A stretch of DNA of 64,000 nucleotides from Pseudopyrenochaeta lycopersici (GCA_003313425.1 NHZP01000013.1:806001-870000); one strand, 5' to 3'. Shown: positions 1 to 12,984, numbered from the stretch's first letter. The notes: generated by a model not told the origin, from the sequence alone. Translations and numbers: made by a program.

Positions 1-406
1 CAAGCAGACTTTTTATGTAAGTCTATACTACTTGATCTTCTACAGCCAATTGGTCATCCCATCTCTGACTCAAACTCTAATAGATGCCACCGTCGACATC
101 TCTCTCTGGTCTACAGTCGAAGCTGGGGTCTCCGTCTTCGCTGCTAATCTTGCAACCCTGCGACCTTTGGTTCAACGCTTTACTAAAAGAACTAAATCCT
201 CTTCGTCGCAAGTGAGAGGACCGCCAAATCGAGCTCCGCCGAATCCCGCCTTTGATTTCCAAGAGCTTAGCATCATTCAGGTACATGGCAGCAGTAAGGA
301 AGGTGCGAAAACAAATATTTGTGTGACAGAAAGAGTGGGTGGTGGGGTTGAGGCTAAGAGCACAGTCAGTTTGACCAGGTCAACACGGCGGAGTGACAAT
401 ACATAG
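1..406 (+). CDS. PF20684-like fungal rhodopsin-domain membrane protein, 3' end (partial)
   Basis: Only the C-terminal end is in the window. I read exon pieces 1..16 and 84..406 with a 67-nt intron (17..83, GTAAGT donor, TAATAG acceptor). Joined, they give ADFLYATVDISLWSTVEAGV followed by an S-V-F-A-A-N-L-A-T-L-R-P-L segment. This matches the last transmembrane helix of the fungal seven-helix family, where a D-x-x-x-W-S-x-V-E motif precedes an A-x-L-R-P-L motif. A hydrophilic tail of about 70 residues, rich in Ser, Thr and Arg, follows to the stop at 404-406. The family is usually annotated as integral membrane or PTH11-like protein of unknown ligand. Reading straight through without the intron is also open but breaks the family motif, so I prefer the spliced model. 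Confidence 0.72.
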   Translation, partial: KQTFYVSLYYLIFYSQLVIPSLTQTLIDATVDISLWSTVEAGVSVFAANLATLRPLVQRFTKRTKSSSSQVRGPPNRAPPNPAFDFQELSIIQVHGSSKEGAKTNICVTERVGGGVEAKSTVSLTRSTRRSDNT

Positions 407-2455
407 CTTTTCATTCTCATTCTGATTAAATAGGAGAAAATCTTACCAACGCACGATCTTTGCAAGGACCCCTTGGTGAGGTCTAATACAGGAGCAAAGT
501 TTTGGATGGATATCACAATCAGGACAAGTCACTCATGGCTTGTGCAGCTTGAGTTTCCAATCTACCATCTGTGTTATCACAATTCAGTTCGATCTCAAAA
601 CACTACCTCTCTCTTTGGCGCCTTGAATTATTCATTCCTATTGCCATTCACTTGTTCTTTGAAGCTATTTTCAAGGCTGCTTCCTCACGGAGTATTAGAC
701 TCCATAGCGGCTCGGATACTTTATCTCCTAGCTGACTACGTCTTTACGTCTTCTATTTATACCATTTGCTTGCCATGCGAAAGCAATATCATTCACATGT
801 TGAGGAGCAATGAGTTGTAGCTGTTGGGCTCGCGAAAAACAAATGTATCCAAGTATATAATGCTGGAAGGACCTGACAAAGTCGTGGGGTGGGAATCAAG
901 CGTTAGAGACAGGTCTTTCAGCAAAGGTTCTGTCTCCTGCTCGGAAGTCTACATTAATCGATGCCCTAGAATCTTGAAACGACGGGAATAATGAGACAAA
1001 GTGATGAGTTTCGAACATCTAAGAGGCTATAAGCACAAAATCTTATGGTTTTAAAAGCATCAATCATGTGGCGGCGGTCTTGCAGTAGAAAAAGGATGGA
1101 AGAGACCTAGACCCAGTTCCGCTTTGACAAGCCGTCCTCTTCGAAAGATGGTGTGTAGTGATCACCCCATAATTGAGAGCGGAGGCTAACTGCTATAAGC
1201 AGTAGGTCTTGAAGGACCCAAATGAGGAGTTAGAAAAGAAGCTTTATTCCCACACATCCTGAGATCGATGTTGTTTTGAAACGCAACTTGTTCGTGAATG
1301 AAACGGGCCCAAGGCTTAAAATCTCTTTCGTCGTCATGACCTAAATAAATCTGCCAGACTTAGACAGAGATTCAGTGAGGTTAAATTCACCACACAGGAT
1401 AAACCAGGCATGGGCGAGGTGAATTTGTGAGAATACAACAATCAACGCCACCGCCGCCTTATCATTGTCTTGGAAATAGCGGTGAACAGTGACAGAAGAA
1501 CTTGAAATCTGGATTCTGGACAGCACCAAATCGGATGTGGTCTCTCGGAAGAGGCTCGTGTTCAAACGTGATGAGTGTTGTTATTAAATTAAACGCAACC
1601 ACTGTATGCCAAAAGAGCCCGCTCTTTTAGTTACATAGTCTGAAGTCAAAGAGTTCTAGTTATCATCTAAGTATCATCCAGACTTTTGTGTACCCAGGCC
1701 GTCCTGTAATACCACCCGAGTCATGACGCCGAATATAGTTTCACCTCTAACCGATGGCGCCAACCATTTGCCCCAAGAGCTGTAGGCGCAGGGTCATGTG
1801 CAGGCGCTAAAAACCCCACCCCGTACCTATGCACCAATGCACCAAAAGTAATGCTTACCGATTTAAACGTATCCCAAACGCAAGAACCAAACGCCATCGT
1901 ACAGCGCCATTGTCCAGAATAATAATGAATAAGACCCAAACGAGTGTTGTGTAGCGCGACTAAAACAATTTGAGGAAAGAGGCAGAACTGGGACAGTATT
2001 GTGTGAAACAAAGGATTCGTGTCATTTGATGATTGGACTGGATTTGCGACTATCCTCTGCGACGGAGAATTTGAAGGGGATCGCTGTGTTGAAGGAAACT
2101 ATGAGGCAAATTAAACTTAAAAAGAGACTCGAGGGTGTAGTGGGATAGCGGTAGGTTGGCCGACCAAGGTGCAAGTTATGTTGAGGAAGCGGCAAGCATC
2201 TGTCCTGCAGACATCGGTCGTGGACTGCATTAGGCTTGCATCACGATAATGGATTCCCGCAGAGCGGTTTCACAGCCGTACACACCCATCTAAATCAGAC
2301 TGGTGGTTGCATATGGCCTTTGTCCATGCTTTGTAGTGTTGATTCGCCGTTTGCGTCAGAGTCTTCGCCGTTATCCAGTTTGGATCCTCGAGATGGGACT
2401 GTGCTCTGAAGAAACAGGCCGGCTGAAGAAGACCGAACTCCCCTTTACGCCATTT
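407..2455. other. Intergenic region with no supportable gene
   Basis: About 2 kb between the PF20684-like gene and the 3' end of the proline-rich gene. Only short open frames occur on either strand. None has an ATG-led frame with splice-linked continuation or a recognisable motif. I see no tRNA, repeat or transposon in it. Confidence 0.5.
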
Positions 2456-4010
2456 TTAGTAAAAGATTCTCACCGCGTCTGCATCTTCCTCTTCCTCGGC
2501 TAGCATCCATAGCTCATCAACCTTTTTAATAACTCTGTCCCTTTCTTCGAAGTCTTGACCAAGTCTCATAACGCAGCTAAAAGCAACATTCCACCCGTTT
2601 ATTCCTGCCGCATAAAATGCTTCAGCTGCTGCTGCCTCGCGGCTTCCACACTTGATTAGCTTATATATTTGGCAACCATTGAAGTGGGCTCCGTGCATGA
2701 AAGGGTCGCTAGCCTGACAAGTGCTCAAGACCAAATAATAAACAAGTGGCGTAGCTTCCAGAGATTCTGACTTCTCCTCTGTGCATCGATGGCATGATGT
2801 AGCATAGCCGTTGTCCAGGGCGTGGTCAGCAAGACAATCGAAGATATCGTCGTCTAGAGGGGCAGTCATAGCGGAAGAAGCCCACACTTTAGGAGTCTCC
2901 AAGCTGACGGGTCTAGCATTCATGAGATGGGGAAGTCCCTCGAGGTTCTTGATACTCCTGAGATAAGTTTTTGCGGGCTTCTCGTACCAGAAGTCTGGAC
3001 TGCCGTTCTCAAGGATCCACTTGTATTCCTCAAAGTCAGCCGCATGAGCACGATGCCGGGTGACAAAGACGTTGCGCCCGAGCGGAACAAGTCGGACGAC
3101 ACGGCTACCAATCTCGAGCGAGGAAGAACAATTGTATTGCGGGGGAATCAACGAAATTGGAGATGAGACTTCATCGTCTGGGCATATGAGAGGAGCCTCT
3201 ACTAGTCCCGGTATGTATACCCGTGGCGGCGGTGGAGGGGGCTTTCAATCCAGTTAGCAACTCGAAACACTCAAAGGGCTGAGTCACCTACAGGGGGGGG
3301 AGGAGGAGGAGGAGGAGGTGGTGGTGGTGGTGGTGGAGGAGGAGGAGGAGGAGGAACAACCCCCTTTATAATATTGAGATATTGAGGTATCGCATCAGGC
3401 GGCGGCGGTGGCGGCGGTGGCTGCGTAAAGATTAGTTGTTCATTCTGAGGTAAATGGTACCAGGTATGATCATATGAACTCACGGGAGGAGGTGGGGGAG
3501 GGAGAGGAGCCTATTTTGCTAAAGTGAGCTGATGGATTCAAGAGAGAGCAATCAACTTACCGGAGACAAGGAAACACACTCCTCGGAAACCCTAATAGCA
3601 TTCGTCTTGTGATGAGGTAACTCCGTGGGCAGAGGAGAACCGATCGGCCGTGGTATTGCTTTTGTTTCATCTTCATACATTGCGTGTTCGTACCGCCTCA
3701 CTTTCGAAGTTTGGCAATCTCCAGTGTTGCAGCCACTTTGTCGATCTTTTGCCTGATCTTCAAGGAGACTCACGCGACGCGCAAGGTCGAAGATTGAATC
3801 TAACATGAGGGATCCCTTGTGCTCACTGTACCCTTGACAAGGCTCATGTTTTGAAGATACAAGTTCCGACAGTGCACGAAAATTGTCCCGTGACCTAATG
3901 CTGGTGAAGGGTGGATTCGGTATCACCAATTTAGGCTGAGCGGAAGGCGATGGCGAAGGAACAATGCTGGTGAACGATCCACTGTCAACAAGAACCAAAT
4001 CTTCGTCCAT
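2456..4010 (-). CDS. Uncharacterised proline-rich protein, four exons
   Basis: Exons (minus strand) 4010..3561, 3510..3484, 3420..3292 and 3241..2456 keep phase 0 throughout and give 463 residues. Introns are 50, 63 and 50 nt; the third has a GTAGGT donor and a TGCTAAC branch point. Exon 1 encodes a Ser/Pro-rich N-terminus with a short heptad-like stretch. Exons 2 to 4 join three proline tracts, the middle one about 20 prolines long and encoded by a (GGA/GGT)n tract at 3292-3355 (plus-strand reading). The C-terminal 240 residues are a mixed, probably folded region with several Cys and an acidic end (AEEEEDADAVRIFY). I do not recognise this domain and assign no function. Poly-Pro could bind SH3, WW or profilin partners, but that is only inference from composition. 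Start is the first ATG of exon 1. Confidence 0.6.
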
Positions 4011-6433
4011 CGAGGATGACAGAATGTGTCGTCAAATTGTCAGAAGAGTTGGTAGAAATAAAACTTGACTGGTAAAGCGTGCCAATCTAGATTTTTGATC
4101 AAGTAGGATGAGAAGAATGCTGACGTCGAAGCTAAAGGAAGACAGTAGTCGGGCGGGTTATAAGTTAGCAGCATTTTAGAGGTAGCAATATCCCTCAAGC
4201 CATTGTAAGTGAGGCTGCAGGGGCGCCGCGGGGGTGACGCATTGGCTCTGCCTTGCTTTACAGCAATTCGCCACCTTGTCACCCGTGTTTTGAATTCTTT
4301 CCCGGTTTTGTACGCCTTGCCATACGCATAGCAGACCATCCTTGGTCCTGAAGCTTGTCAAAAGGCTCTTTGCACAGGTGCCAGCGCAGGTTTCAATCGG
4401 ATCAACTAAAGCTAGAAGACTTGGAAATCTCGTCACACCTACCATATCCTCGTCCTCATATCTGGGCACATGGTACTGGGATAGGAGCAACGAATCATCT
4501 GTGCGTACGTAAGAGATAGGCAAGCAGCAAAGTCCGTCACATTTACCCAACGTGTCGGTAAAGGCTAGCAGGATTGCAAGCTTCTGGTCCGAGACGTAAG
4601 GGGCCAGCGTGTCTCGCAGAAGTGCAGCCAGACTTAGGCAATGTATTGAAACTGCATTAAACCACAGGAATGCTGGTCCTGTACGGCCTTGGATGTGCAT
4701 GGTTGATTGCTGGTCAAGGCCTAAACCGTGGCCACCACAGACGGATCCGCACAGAAGTGGGGAGGAGGGGTTCAGAACGATACAGGGCCGGAGCTCCACG
4801 ATCAACGAGAATAGAATCGAAGTGCATGACCCAGGATCATCGCCAGGAATGTTTTTCCTCATTACTAAGAAACCTACTAAGTGGTGTTGAGCGCCGATAT
4901 TTACAATGGAAGGCGCCGTTAATGCCTAGGATGTAGACCGCAAACGCACTCGAGGCCACATCCTGGTGAATATGCATTTGCAGGGGTTACGAAGGCCGAA
5001 GCACTTAGATTTTCGGTCCGAGCCAGTGTATATTGATTAGTCAAGGAAGTAAGATCTATGAAGAATCAAGCCATAATAGAGAACAGGGCGTATGCCGGTA
5101 TAACACTTGGAGAGCCGGAACCGGACCACGGTCTACGAGTGAACTCGGGTTCCTGGAGAACAGTGCAAGTGTCCGGCACGATAAAGAAAGAGCAGAGAGT
5201 CTGTAGTCCGTCCGGCATTCATCCTTAGAAGTAGACCCAGAAAAATCCAGCATTTGCAGTTCTGACGACATGAGCTCTGTGATCGCGAAGCGATACCGGC
5301 TATTGGCGCTTGTCTTTGTGTATCACCATGCAGTAGCTTGCATATATTTTCTAAAGCTCTTTAGTCAGCAACAGTCCTCTGAAAAGGCGGTCAATGTAGC
5401 TTACAAGCATTGTCTGACCTCGTCGACACCGGCTGATGAAGCAAAGAACGCTCGTCATCAATGGTAGTCTTCTTTGAGGCTCATAGGCCGTTTGAGGCTG
5501 AATGCAGGTACACAATCAGGCTAGGCGAAATGAAGCTTCACCGGAAAATAGGCGATCTCCACGCTCAGCCACGCGATGGCGAATAGATGAAGCGACCATA
5601 GATATCACATGCTGCTGGTAATATAGGAATCTGAGTGTCGATGTCCGTCGCCAGCCGAAGAGCTGAGCAGGTACGTGGTGTTTCGAGTAACCGTAAGTCT
5701 GACCGGTTGTCAACAAGTGACTCGGACTTCAGGTCTAGGTGAACAGGTAAGTGTTGGAGCCTCAATGGAAGATAAAGCCATGAGATGAAGGACGTAACGT
5801 GAAGAATACGGGAATTTGAAAGAGAAAGTAGAAAGACTACAGGAGTTGACGGGCTCCAGTCGTTCTTTATGAATGTGGCAAAGGGACTGCAGCAGGGATG
5901 CACTGGATGGTCACGAGACGAATAACTGACATCCATGGCGACTTCCCGTGTCTCAGATTGCTCAATGATTTAATAGAGTGAGGCGAAGAGGGAATAGGGC
6001 GAATGCGGTCCTGATCGCCATAAGCCTCAGCTGGCAAAAACGAGCGAGTTCGTAGCGTCAAGCAGCTGCGGGAACGGCTTCGTCAGCCAGATTCGATTCT
6101 GCAGCGTAGCTCATCCAATGAACTTGTCACAGTGGAGCATGTACGGGTGAGGTTGATTTAGAGATATAGGACTCTCTCTACTTTCTACGGGTCATCCCAA
6201 ATGCGGTCTAGTACACACCCATGCACGAGCCACCTTTGGATCAACCTTACCCCGAAAGCTCTCAGAAGGCAGGCGTCATAGTGCCATCCATAGCTCATTT
6301 GACCACCCCAAGCACATTTCCGCAACCCCATACTTGAGCTGAAAACATACTCTTGAATCTTCCCTATTCTCGATACGCCTGCCGAATATCTACCCGCACC
6401 TTCCACGCGCCCAATCTCTCCACACCCATCATC
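4011..6433. other. Intergenic region; open minus-strand frame of unknown status
   Basis: About 2.4 kb upstream of both the proline-rich gene and the V-ATPase gene. A 228-codon ATG-led frame (4862 down to 4176, minus) is the longest open stretch, but it shows no recognisable motif and no family resemblance. Other frames around 5270-6060 are short and overlapping. No tRNA or repeat was seen. I treat it as non-coding unless transcript data say otherwise. Confidence 0.35.
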
Positions 6434-6720
6434 ATGGCCAACGGGTACCCACCTTCACGCACCTGCATCTCCCGTCCCGCAGAACTAACATGGCCAATAG
6501 CTGGGCGCCCATCATCGGCCTCGTAATCGTCGTCATTTTCTGCGCCGCAGCGTGGTTCCTAGCACCAAAGGGCGAGAACCAAACCGTCTGGCGGTCCACC
6601 CTCGTCCTCTCAGCGGCAGCCATGTACATCATGTGGGCGATAACGTTCCTCGCGCAACTACATCCGCTTATCACGCCTGTGCGAAATAATCTACGGCCGG
6701 AACTGAATGGGGGACGCTAG
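6434..6720 (+). CDS. VMA9: V-type proton ATPase subunit e (Vma9)
   Basis: A small membrane subunit of the V-ATPase Vo sector, which acidifies vacuoles. Two exons: 6434..6444 (11 nt, ATGGCCAACGG) and 6501..6720, joined to MANGWAPIIGLVIVV and so on, 76 residues. The 56-nt intron (6445..6500) has an ACTAAC branch point 13 nt before its AG. Two transmembrane helices are visible, and the signature stretch PKGENQTVWRSTLV, then MYIMWAITFLAQLHPLI, then an R-P-E end matches yeast Vma9 closely. A second ATG at 6490, inside the intron's 3' end, gives almost the same N-terminus (MANSWAPI) in the same frame as exon 2. I prefer the spliced start because the G-W dipeptide is the family form. The gene is convergent with ARV1, 332 bp away. 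Confidence 0.9.
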
Positions 6721-7052
6721 CGCGAGGATCGAATGCGCGATAAATGTTGGAGGGAAGGCAGAGGATGAGGAGGTTATGCTCTGATGTAGAAAGTGCACTT
6801 CAGGATGTGCGCCATAAGCAGGAACCTGGCACCTGGAGGTCAGAAGAGCACGATTCGACCTAATACGCTGCTGATACGCAGTTTATGCTGGAGAAACCGC
6901 GCATCACATTGGATCTTGGGAACATTGTGTAGTTAAGCAGGCGTTGCATGGGACATGTAGGATTGTATAAATATCAATTGGGGTATCACTGCAACACAAA
7001 TCATTGAGCGCATGTTCTCTTCCAGCATATGGCATGCCACCAGTCCTGGGTT

Positions 7053-8171
7053 TTACGAGACTTCAGTGAGGCTTCGCATCCATTCCCCGACACCTGCTAC
7101 CACACCTTCCACTCCCCCAACACTATACCCCTCCCACCCACTACCGAGTCCTGCCATCCTCAAAACCATATACCCCATGATCGTCCTAAATCCAGCACCG
7201 ACGCCCACCAACAATCCCGCCCTGATATATCCGCAATTCATAAGAATCTCCAGCGCAGCCACATTATTTACAATGACCGCCCAGCTGACCGCCGTCGCGC
7301 TGGAGGGCAGGTCGTAGTCCCAGATGATGAGCAGAATGGGAAAAAGCTTCGTGCAGCTGCTGACGAGGAGCGCTGTAGAGAGGGGCGTGGATTGGGAGAA
7401 GTGAGGGACCAGCATTGTCCAGAAGGTGCGAAGATGTCGTGGTATATGTTGGGGCGAGAGGCTACAGAGTAATCGAATGGGCATGTGGAACGCCAACGTG
7501 CTCAGCGTGACAAGGAGCAAGAAGAACAAGTATTGCAGCATGAGCGGCTGAGCCTGTAGCACCACTGCATTCGTGATCCCATCGTGCGGCGCGACGAGCG
7601 GGCTTCTCGAGGTGACATTTCGCGTGGTTACGGCGTAGGAAGGGTGGCGTGGCGAGGTCAGAGGCAGCGGGAGCTTCTCGATGCGCGCCCATGTGAGGTA
7701 GACGTCGAAGAGGAGGAGCAGGATGCCTAGGCGGAGTATAGACCGCTATTTAGATCAGTCAATCGAGTCTCATACACGAGTGGATAGTAGTAGATACTCA
7801 CATCGAATTTATTATCGTCGCGCCCTAAGCGATTGAATAGCAAGTGTCTATACACCTATTGCCAAATCAGCCTTGCCCATCACTCCACGAAACCCCTCTC
7901 TGCCCTGCTCCCTAACCAGGAATCCCATAATACTGCTCTCTCGCGCGCATTCCTCTCACACAACCCCGTGTCCTAGACTTACCGGCGGTTTGATCAGCAC
8001 CAGATCAATAAACAAAACCACGAAATCATGCTCGACATATTTGTCCGCAAATTTGTTGCACGCAGGGCACTGTGTCAATCTGACGCCCTTTCCCAGAGCG
8101 CGGTCATCGGCTTTCGAATACGTGGTGTAGAGTGTTTTGACGGGGAAGCGGCATTCGATGCATATCGGCAT
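7053..8171 (-). CDS. ARV1: Arv1 lipid-homeostasis membrane protein
   Basis: Arv1 is an ER membrane protein needed for sterol and sphingolipid distribution and GPI-anchor synthesis. Exons (minus) are 8171..7983, 7855..7802 and 7745..7053, all joined in phase 0, for 311 residues. Exon 1 holds the Arv1 homology domain: a zinc-ribbon-like MPICIECRFPVKTLY, then LTQCPACNKFADKYVEHD, then a first membrane segment VVLFIDLVLIKP. Exon 2 gives VYRHLLFNRLGRDDNKFD, another family signature. Exon 3 encodes several hydrophobic helices. Introns are 127 and 56 nt with GTAAGT and GTGAGT donors. Length is near the usual fungal Arv1 size. It lies tail to tail with VMA9 and in tandem with NUP170. Confidence 0.93.
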
Positions 8172-8720
8172 TGTGAGAGGGGAACGATAGGAATTACTTT
8201 GGGTTACATGGTCTGCGGATATTCTTTCGAAGGGCTAGTGCGTTGTCAAGTCTAAAGGGAGAGGTGTGACGATGTGGGAGAGTTGGGGAGAGCTTGCTCG
8301 GCGTTAATTTTGCGAGAAGGTATAATCTCCGTTTACGCCTATCATACTTCCACAATATGATCGTTTCATACAACGCCCTAGTTTTAAGCCAATGATTCCA
8401 AAGTACAAGTATGATTTCTCGTATTACAATGCTTTCATTGGAGAATAGCTAGTCCGCATTTGGCTTTGCTTGCCTCCCCCTTTGTACCCCGCTACAAGTG
8501 AGACAATCCTACAAGATGGTGTAATACATTCATGCATGCTTTTGACGCCGGCCAGTTCTGATGCTCCTAGACAACGCCGAGCGCTGAAAGCAAGAAATGG
8601 TAAGAAGACCCAAATACACAATCGTCTTCAAGGGGTGGCCATGTATATCTTCACAAATCCCCCGTCGTATCTCCGTTTCTCCTTCTTTCTGGCGCATTAC
8701 AACACTCCTTTGTTGATCTT

Positions 8721-11700
8721 TCAGCGCGCAGCTTCCTCAACTGTGGCGCTAATTTCCCTCGCCCTCTGTATCCACATCTGATCGTCTACGTCTCTTCCAA
8801 GTACATCACTACCCAGGACGACCCTGAGTAAGTCTGCAAGACCAATTGCGTTCTCTGCACCACCGAATAGTGCACCAGTCCGTCTACTGACCACGCCCCA
8901 CTGCTCCACCAGATAGATGATCCATTTGACAAGCAGCTTGCGGTTGCGGCCTGTGAATGGATGTTCTTGCGCGTACCACAATCCTTCGAGCGTTGCGACA
9001 AGGTACTCGAACGGCGCGTTGAGCTTGAGAAAGACGTCGATTGGCCAGGTCAGATTGGCATTGAGAGCAAGACTCTGTGCGTTGGGCGCACTCGCATCGT
9101 GGGTGTAAAATTCAATATCGTACTGGAGGAGTAGCTGCAGAATTATGTTGACTGGGAATACGCTCTCGTTAAGGCCAGTACGGTGACCAATATCCTCGAC
9201 CTTCAATGCCACAATCTCCCATGGCGAAGTCTGCCCGTCTGCGACTGCATTTCTGTGAGTTTGCTCGACCAGATTGGACCATGTATGGCGAATATCGGGA
9301 ACACTGCGATAGTCGGCGGCATGGTAGATAAGCAGACAGATGTCGTAGTAGGCAGCTTGGTCGGCGTAGTCATGATAGAGCTGAGACGTAGATGTTAGTA
9401 TTCGTTCCTCAGAAGTTGAATGGATATTAGTGAAGGGTGACTTACTTCATCAAGAGGATGTATCTGGCCGTTGAGATGCTCTATGACTTCCTCTCTTCGT
9501 TTGCCCGAGAGCCGCTGATCAGCTTTGATCTTTTGCAAGATGTCATCTTGGATGTTAGCGATATCAAGGTGGTCAGTGATATTTCGCAGCAATTCTTGTC
9601 TCGATTGCCTATTGCGGACCCCAGTCTCAGAAAAGCCGGTCATGCGTGTCGAGGCGTTTGCTTTAGCGCGTGAAAGATACTCTATCCGCTTCTCTAATGA
9701 CAGCGGAACAGTGCTCTTCGCAAGTTGGTACTGTGTCTCGGCGGCGCTTAAATAGTCATTGTAGTACGCATAGTAGCGCCAGAGGAGATCGGCATGCGCA
9801 AGATCCTTCTCTGAGCTCTGTCGAAGATAGTCAACAACGAATGGAGAGTTGATCTCCAGCAATCGCTCCGCCCAGCCTTTTGACATGTACCAGTCGTATA
9901 AGTAGTTCTGGAAGACCTCATCATCCGAGTTGTTGATCTGCTCGTAGGCTTCGTGTTTACGACGCGTGACCTGAGATATGACACCTTCTGGTACAGGCCC
10001 TTGGCTATTGTATGCCTGGTCAACGGCTTCGATGACCTTGCAGACAAGCGTGTAACATGAAGCACGCCTGTCGTAATACTGCCTCCGCACATCGTTCGGG
10101 TCGGTATTGGAATCGCTTTGGTCTCTCAACCAAGAAAGGGCTTTATTTCCCCGATCAGATTCTTGAGCGACTTTGAGTGCAAGTCGGATAGCACCTAAAA
10201 GAAGGGTTAGTGGCTATAAAATTGAAGGTATTGAATAAGCTCACCAGCATAAAATTCGAGCTCAATGTACTTATTGACAGTCGCCGTAAGGTTCTCGTAG
10301 CTCAAGCTCTTCGCTACTTGCTCGAACAATCTGAGACTGTCATTGAGCAAGATACGCCCGCGCTCTGCATTTGCGCCCGAATCGGCTGCCTTCTTCAGAT
10401 TCTCTTGTGCCTTGAAAATGACAACATCATCAGAACTGCAGAAGCTGCCGCATTTTCTCCGCAGGGCTTCCGCAACTGTTTCAACATTGGAGCCCTTGGT
10501 GATGTTGCGATTCACAATCGCCTTGACCAGCTCCCTTGCAAGTTCCTTGCCCTCCTTAACAGAAAAGAGGCCTTGGAAGCTAAGTCGTCGGACCCTCGCC
10601 TGCAATTCCGGGTCAGGCAACAGCACCAAGATGTCTTCTAGTCGCTCCTCGAAGAGCACGAGAACAAAGGAGATGCCTTCAACAATGTTTTTGACCAGTA
10701 GCAGCAAGCTAGTGAGCGCCCTGTTCTCGCCCTGCAGTTCCACCTCTTCTTGCCGTGACGACACTCGTCCCAATGCTTCTGGACCGGCCAGGCCTTCGAT
10801 AAAAGACTTGTTAGACTCGAGGAACTCTTGCAGCTGAGCAAGAGAGCGCTGTATCTCTTGTAGCTTAGCGGTGTTGTGCGTCGATGTGAGCACCGGTCCA
10901 GTTGGAGTCGCCACCTCTTTGATGATTGTGGTGTTCCATATTGAGCGAACAAGTCGAGCAACGTACGTCGCAATACCATCGTGTCGAGGTGATGCCCGAA
11001 CGTTCTCAACGCTCAGTCCCTCGACCGTTGCGGTCTCTGTCAAATGTGCCTTTCCACCAAATTCGATAAAGACTCTGCGAGCGAAGTCGAGAACCTCGGG
11101 ATCCGTGACTTTAGCGATTCGAGAGTCAGGTCCAACATCTGATCCCTGGCCACATGCTACAGCCAAAGCGGTAGCAGAAGTTTCAGCAAGGCCATACTGC
11201 TTCGCAAGTTTGCGAATGTCGCCTTCAGTCCCCTCATGGCCTCCACCAAACTTGACAATGGCAGCAAAGATATCAACCAGTCTTCTCCGTCGAACGGTTT
11301 CAATGCCGTTGGACGTGATAATGGCGAATTCGGAAATAGGCTTATCAAACTGAGTTGAGAGCTCGTTGCCGAATCCTAGAGGTTCACTCCTCGCTGAAAA
11401 GGGTTCTGTGACTTGTCCCATGTCCTGGACTCTGCCCACCAGCTCCAATTGCAACCCAGTCTCAGTGTATCGTGGAGGTTCTGAACTTTCTCGTTGGCCG
11501 AGCAAGCCCGAATGTGGAGCGGAAATGAATACTATGTGATTTGGATCATTTGGCGACTTGTGGACAAAGGAGAAAAACGACCCTGGCGCGTATCTGTTCC
11601 CAAATTTGGTCTCTCTCAGCAGCTTCGAATCAAACCCGACAGGCGTGCCACCTTGGTGTGGTTGTAGCTGTGTGGAGTTGTTCTGTGGCGAGGGCTGGCC

Positions 11701-12984
11701 GTCGTTTGGCGGGAATCGAATATGGCGCAGTTGCATGCTGTTTGGTGCGCTCGTACTGGTAGCATTTTGATAATAGCCGCCTGACGTTGTGCTCAGATAC
11801 AACCTGCAGCCTGATGAAGTAGTTGCCATCAAAGATAGGTGGTCCGCTTCCGTGCCTGTGATGGCACTCAAACTGACTATCTGCATCTCGTTAAGGACTG
11901 CCGACTGCCGTACGATATGACTGCACATGGTTTGGATGCTAGCAAGGGACCGACTGATGACGCATTCCAATATAGCGGGGGCTCGCATATGGTACACTTT
12001 TATTGTGCCATTGGTGGAAAGGGTATACAGCACGCTTCGGGTGTCATCAATGACAATCTGATGTATCCCAGCTTGCTTTGCAGTTCCGTAAAATGGCAAT
12101 GCTGGTAGGCCGACGGATTTTGTTACGTGGTTGGTCTTGCTGCATTTGCTGGAGAACCATCTATCCTCCTGCTGGTAGTTGAGCTCGTATACGTCTTCTG
12201 TATTGCCATCACCAAAGAATATGCGCCCCGTCTTGGTCGAGCCTGCAATTGCGGTTACGTTGATCTTCCTCACCGAAGTTGTCAACCCTGTCCGGTACAG
12301 TGTGACTGCATGGACGCCCTCGGGCCCTCGTTGGCATTCAACAGCGATCAAAAAGATGTCTGACACGGTTGCGACTACCAGCAGGTATTCGATGGTTTCC
12401 ACGAAGACCTTGGGGCGCGGCTTCACCAGCTTCACGCAGGTGATGTTGTGCGGTTGCTCTTCAAAGCCAACGAGTTCGGGATTTGGGTGTGTGTAGTCCC
12501 AGAGATAGACTTGGTTGTCCACCACTACCCAGGCATGGTTAATCTCGGCGAACAGGCCCATACTCGTCGACATCTGCGTGTGGTCCACCTGCTCGAAGAC
12601 GGCTTCGGGGAGTTTGTACGATCGTAGCTTCTGGAATGGCGCCCACGCCGGATTGGCTGGTAACTCATACTCGCCCGAGATGCCCTCTGCCACGCTTGGT
12701 TAGCATTTGTCGCTGCTTGCACCAGTCCCACAAGGCTACTCACGTCCGATGTATGCTTCTAGCGCCGGGAACCTGTTGTCCCTGTCCAACATGCTGTTTA
12801 TCGTGCGGGCAGCGCGATCTATTGGACTCTCTACTGGAGGCGCAGGCAGCGCGAGGGCGGGTTGTTGCTGGGGTTGCGACATGGAGGCTTGTCGTGTGAG
12901 GCCAGGCCGGTTTGGCGCAGGAGTATTGACAAATGCGCCCGGAGTAGGACGCTGCGGCGTCGCGGGCGGCATCTGGAATGCCAT
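8721..12984 (-). CDS. NUP170: Nucleoporin of the Nup155/Nup170 family
   Basis: A large scaffold nucleoporin of the inner ring of the nuclear pore complex. Four exons on the minus strand: 12984..12744, 12686..10245, 10194..9446 and 9380..8721. The phases match at every junction and total 1,363 residues, normal for the family. The N-terminal 50 residues are Pro/Gln rich. Then comes the Nup155-type beta-propeller start (ISGEYELPANPAWAPFQKLR, then NHAWVVVDNQVYLWDY). The remainder is an alpha-solenoid. Introns are 57, 50 and 65 nt with GTGAGT, GTGAGC and GTAAGT donors and clear CTAAC branch points. Long plus-strand open frames inside it are antisense shadows. Confidence 0.95.

Noticed and set aside
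17..45. A 29-nt intron (GTAAGT to CTACAG) at the window start
   Set aside because: Too short for a fungal intron; extending to the AG at 83 gives a 67-nt intron and restores the family motif.
4176..4862. 228-codon minus-strand frame
   Set aside because: ATG-led and fairly long, but no domain, no splice extension and odd composition; not enough to call a gene.
10207..12700. Several plus-strand frames of 70-164 codons within NUP170
   Set aside because: Antisense shadows of the nucleoporin exons.
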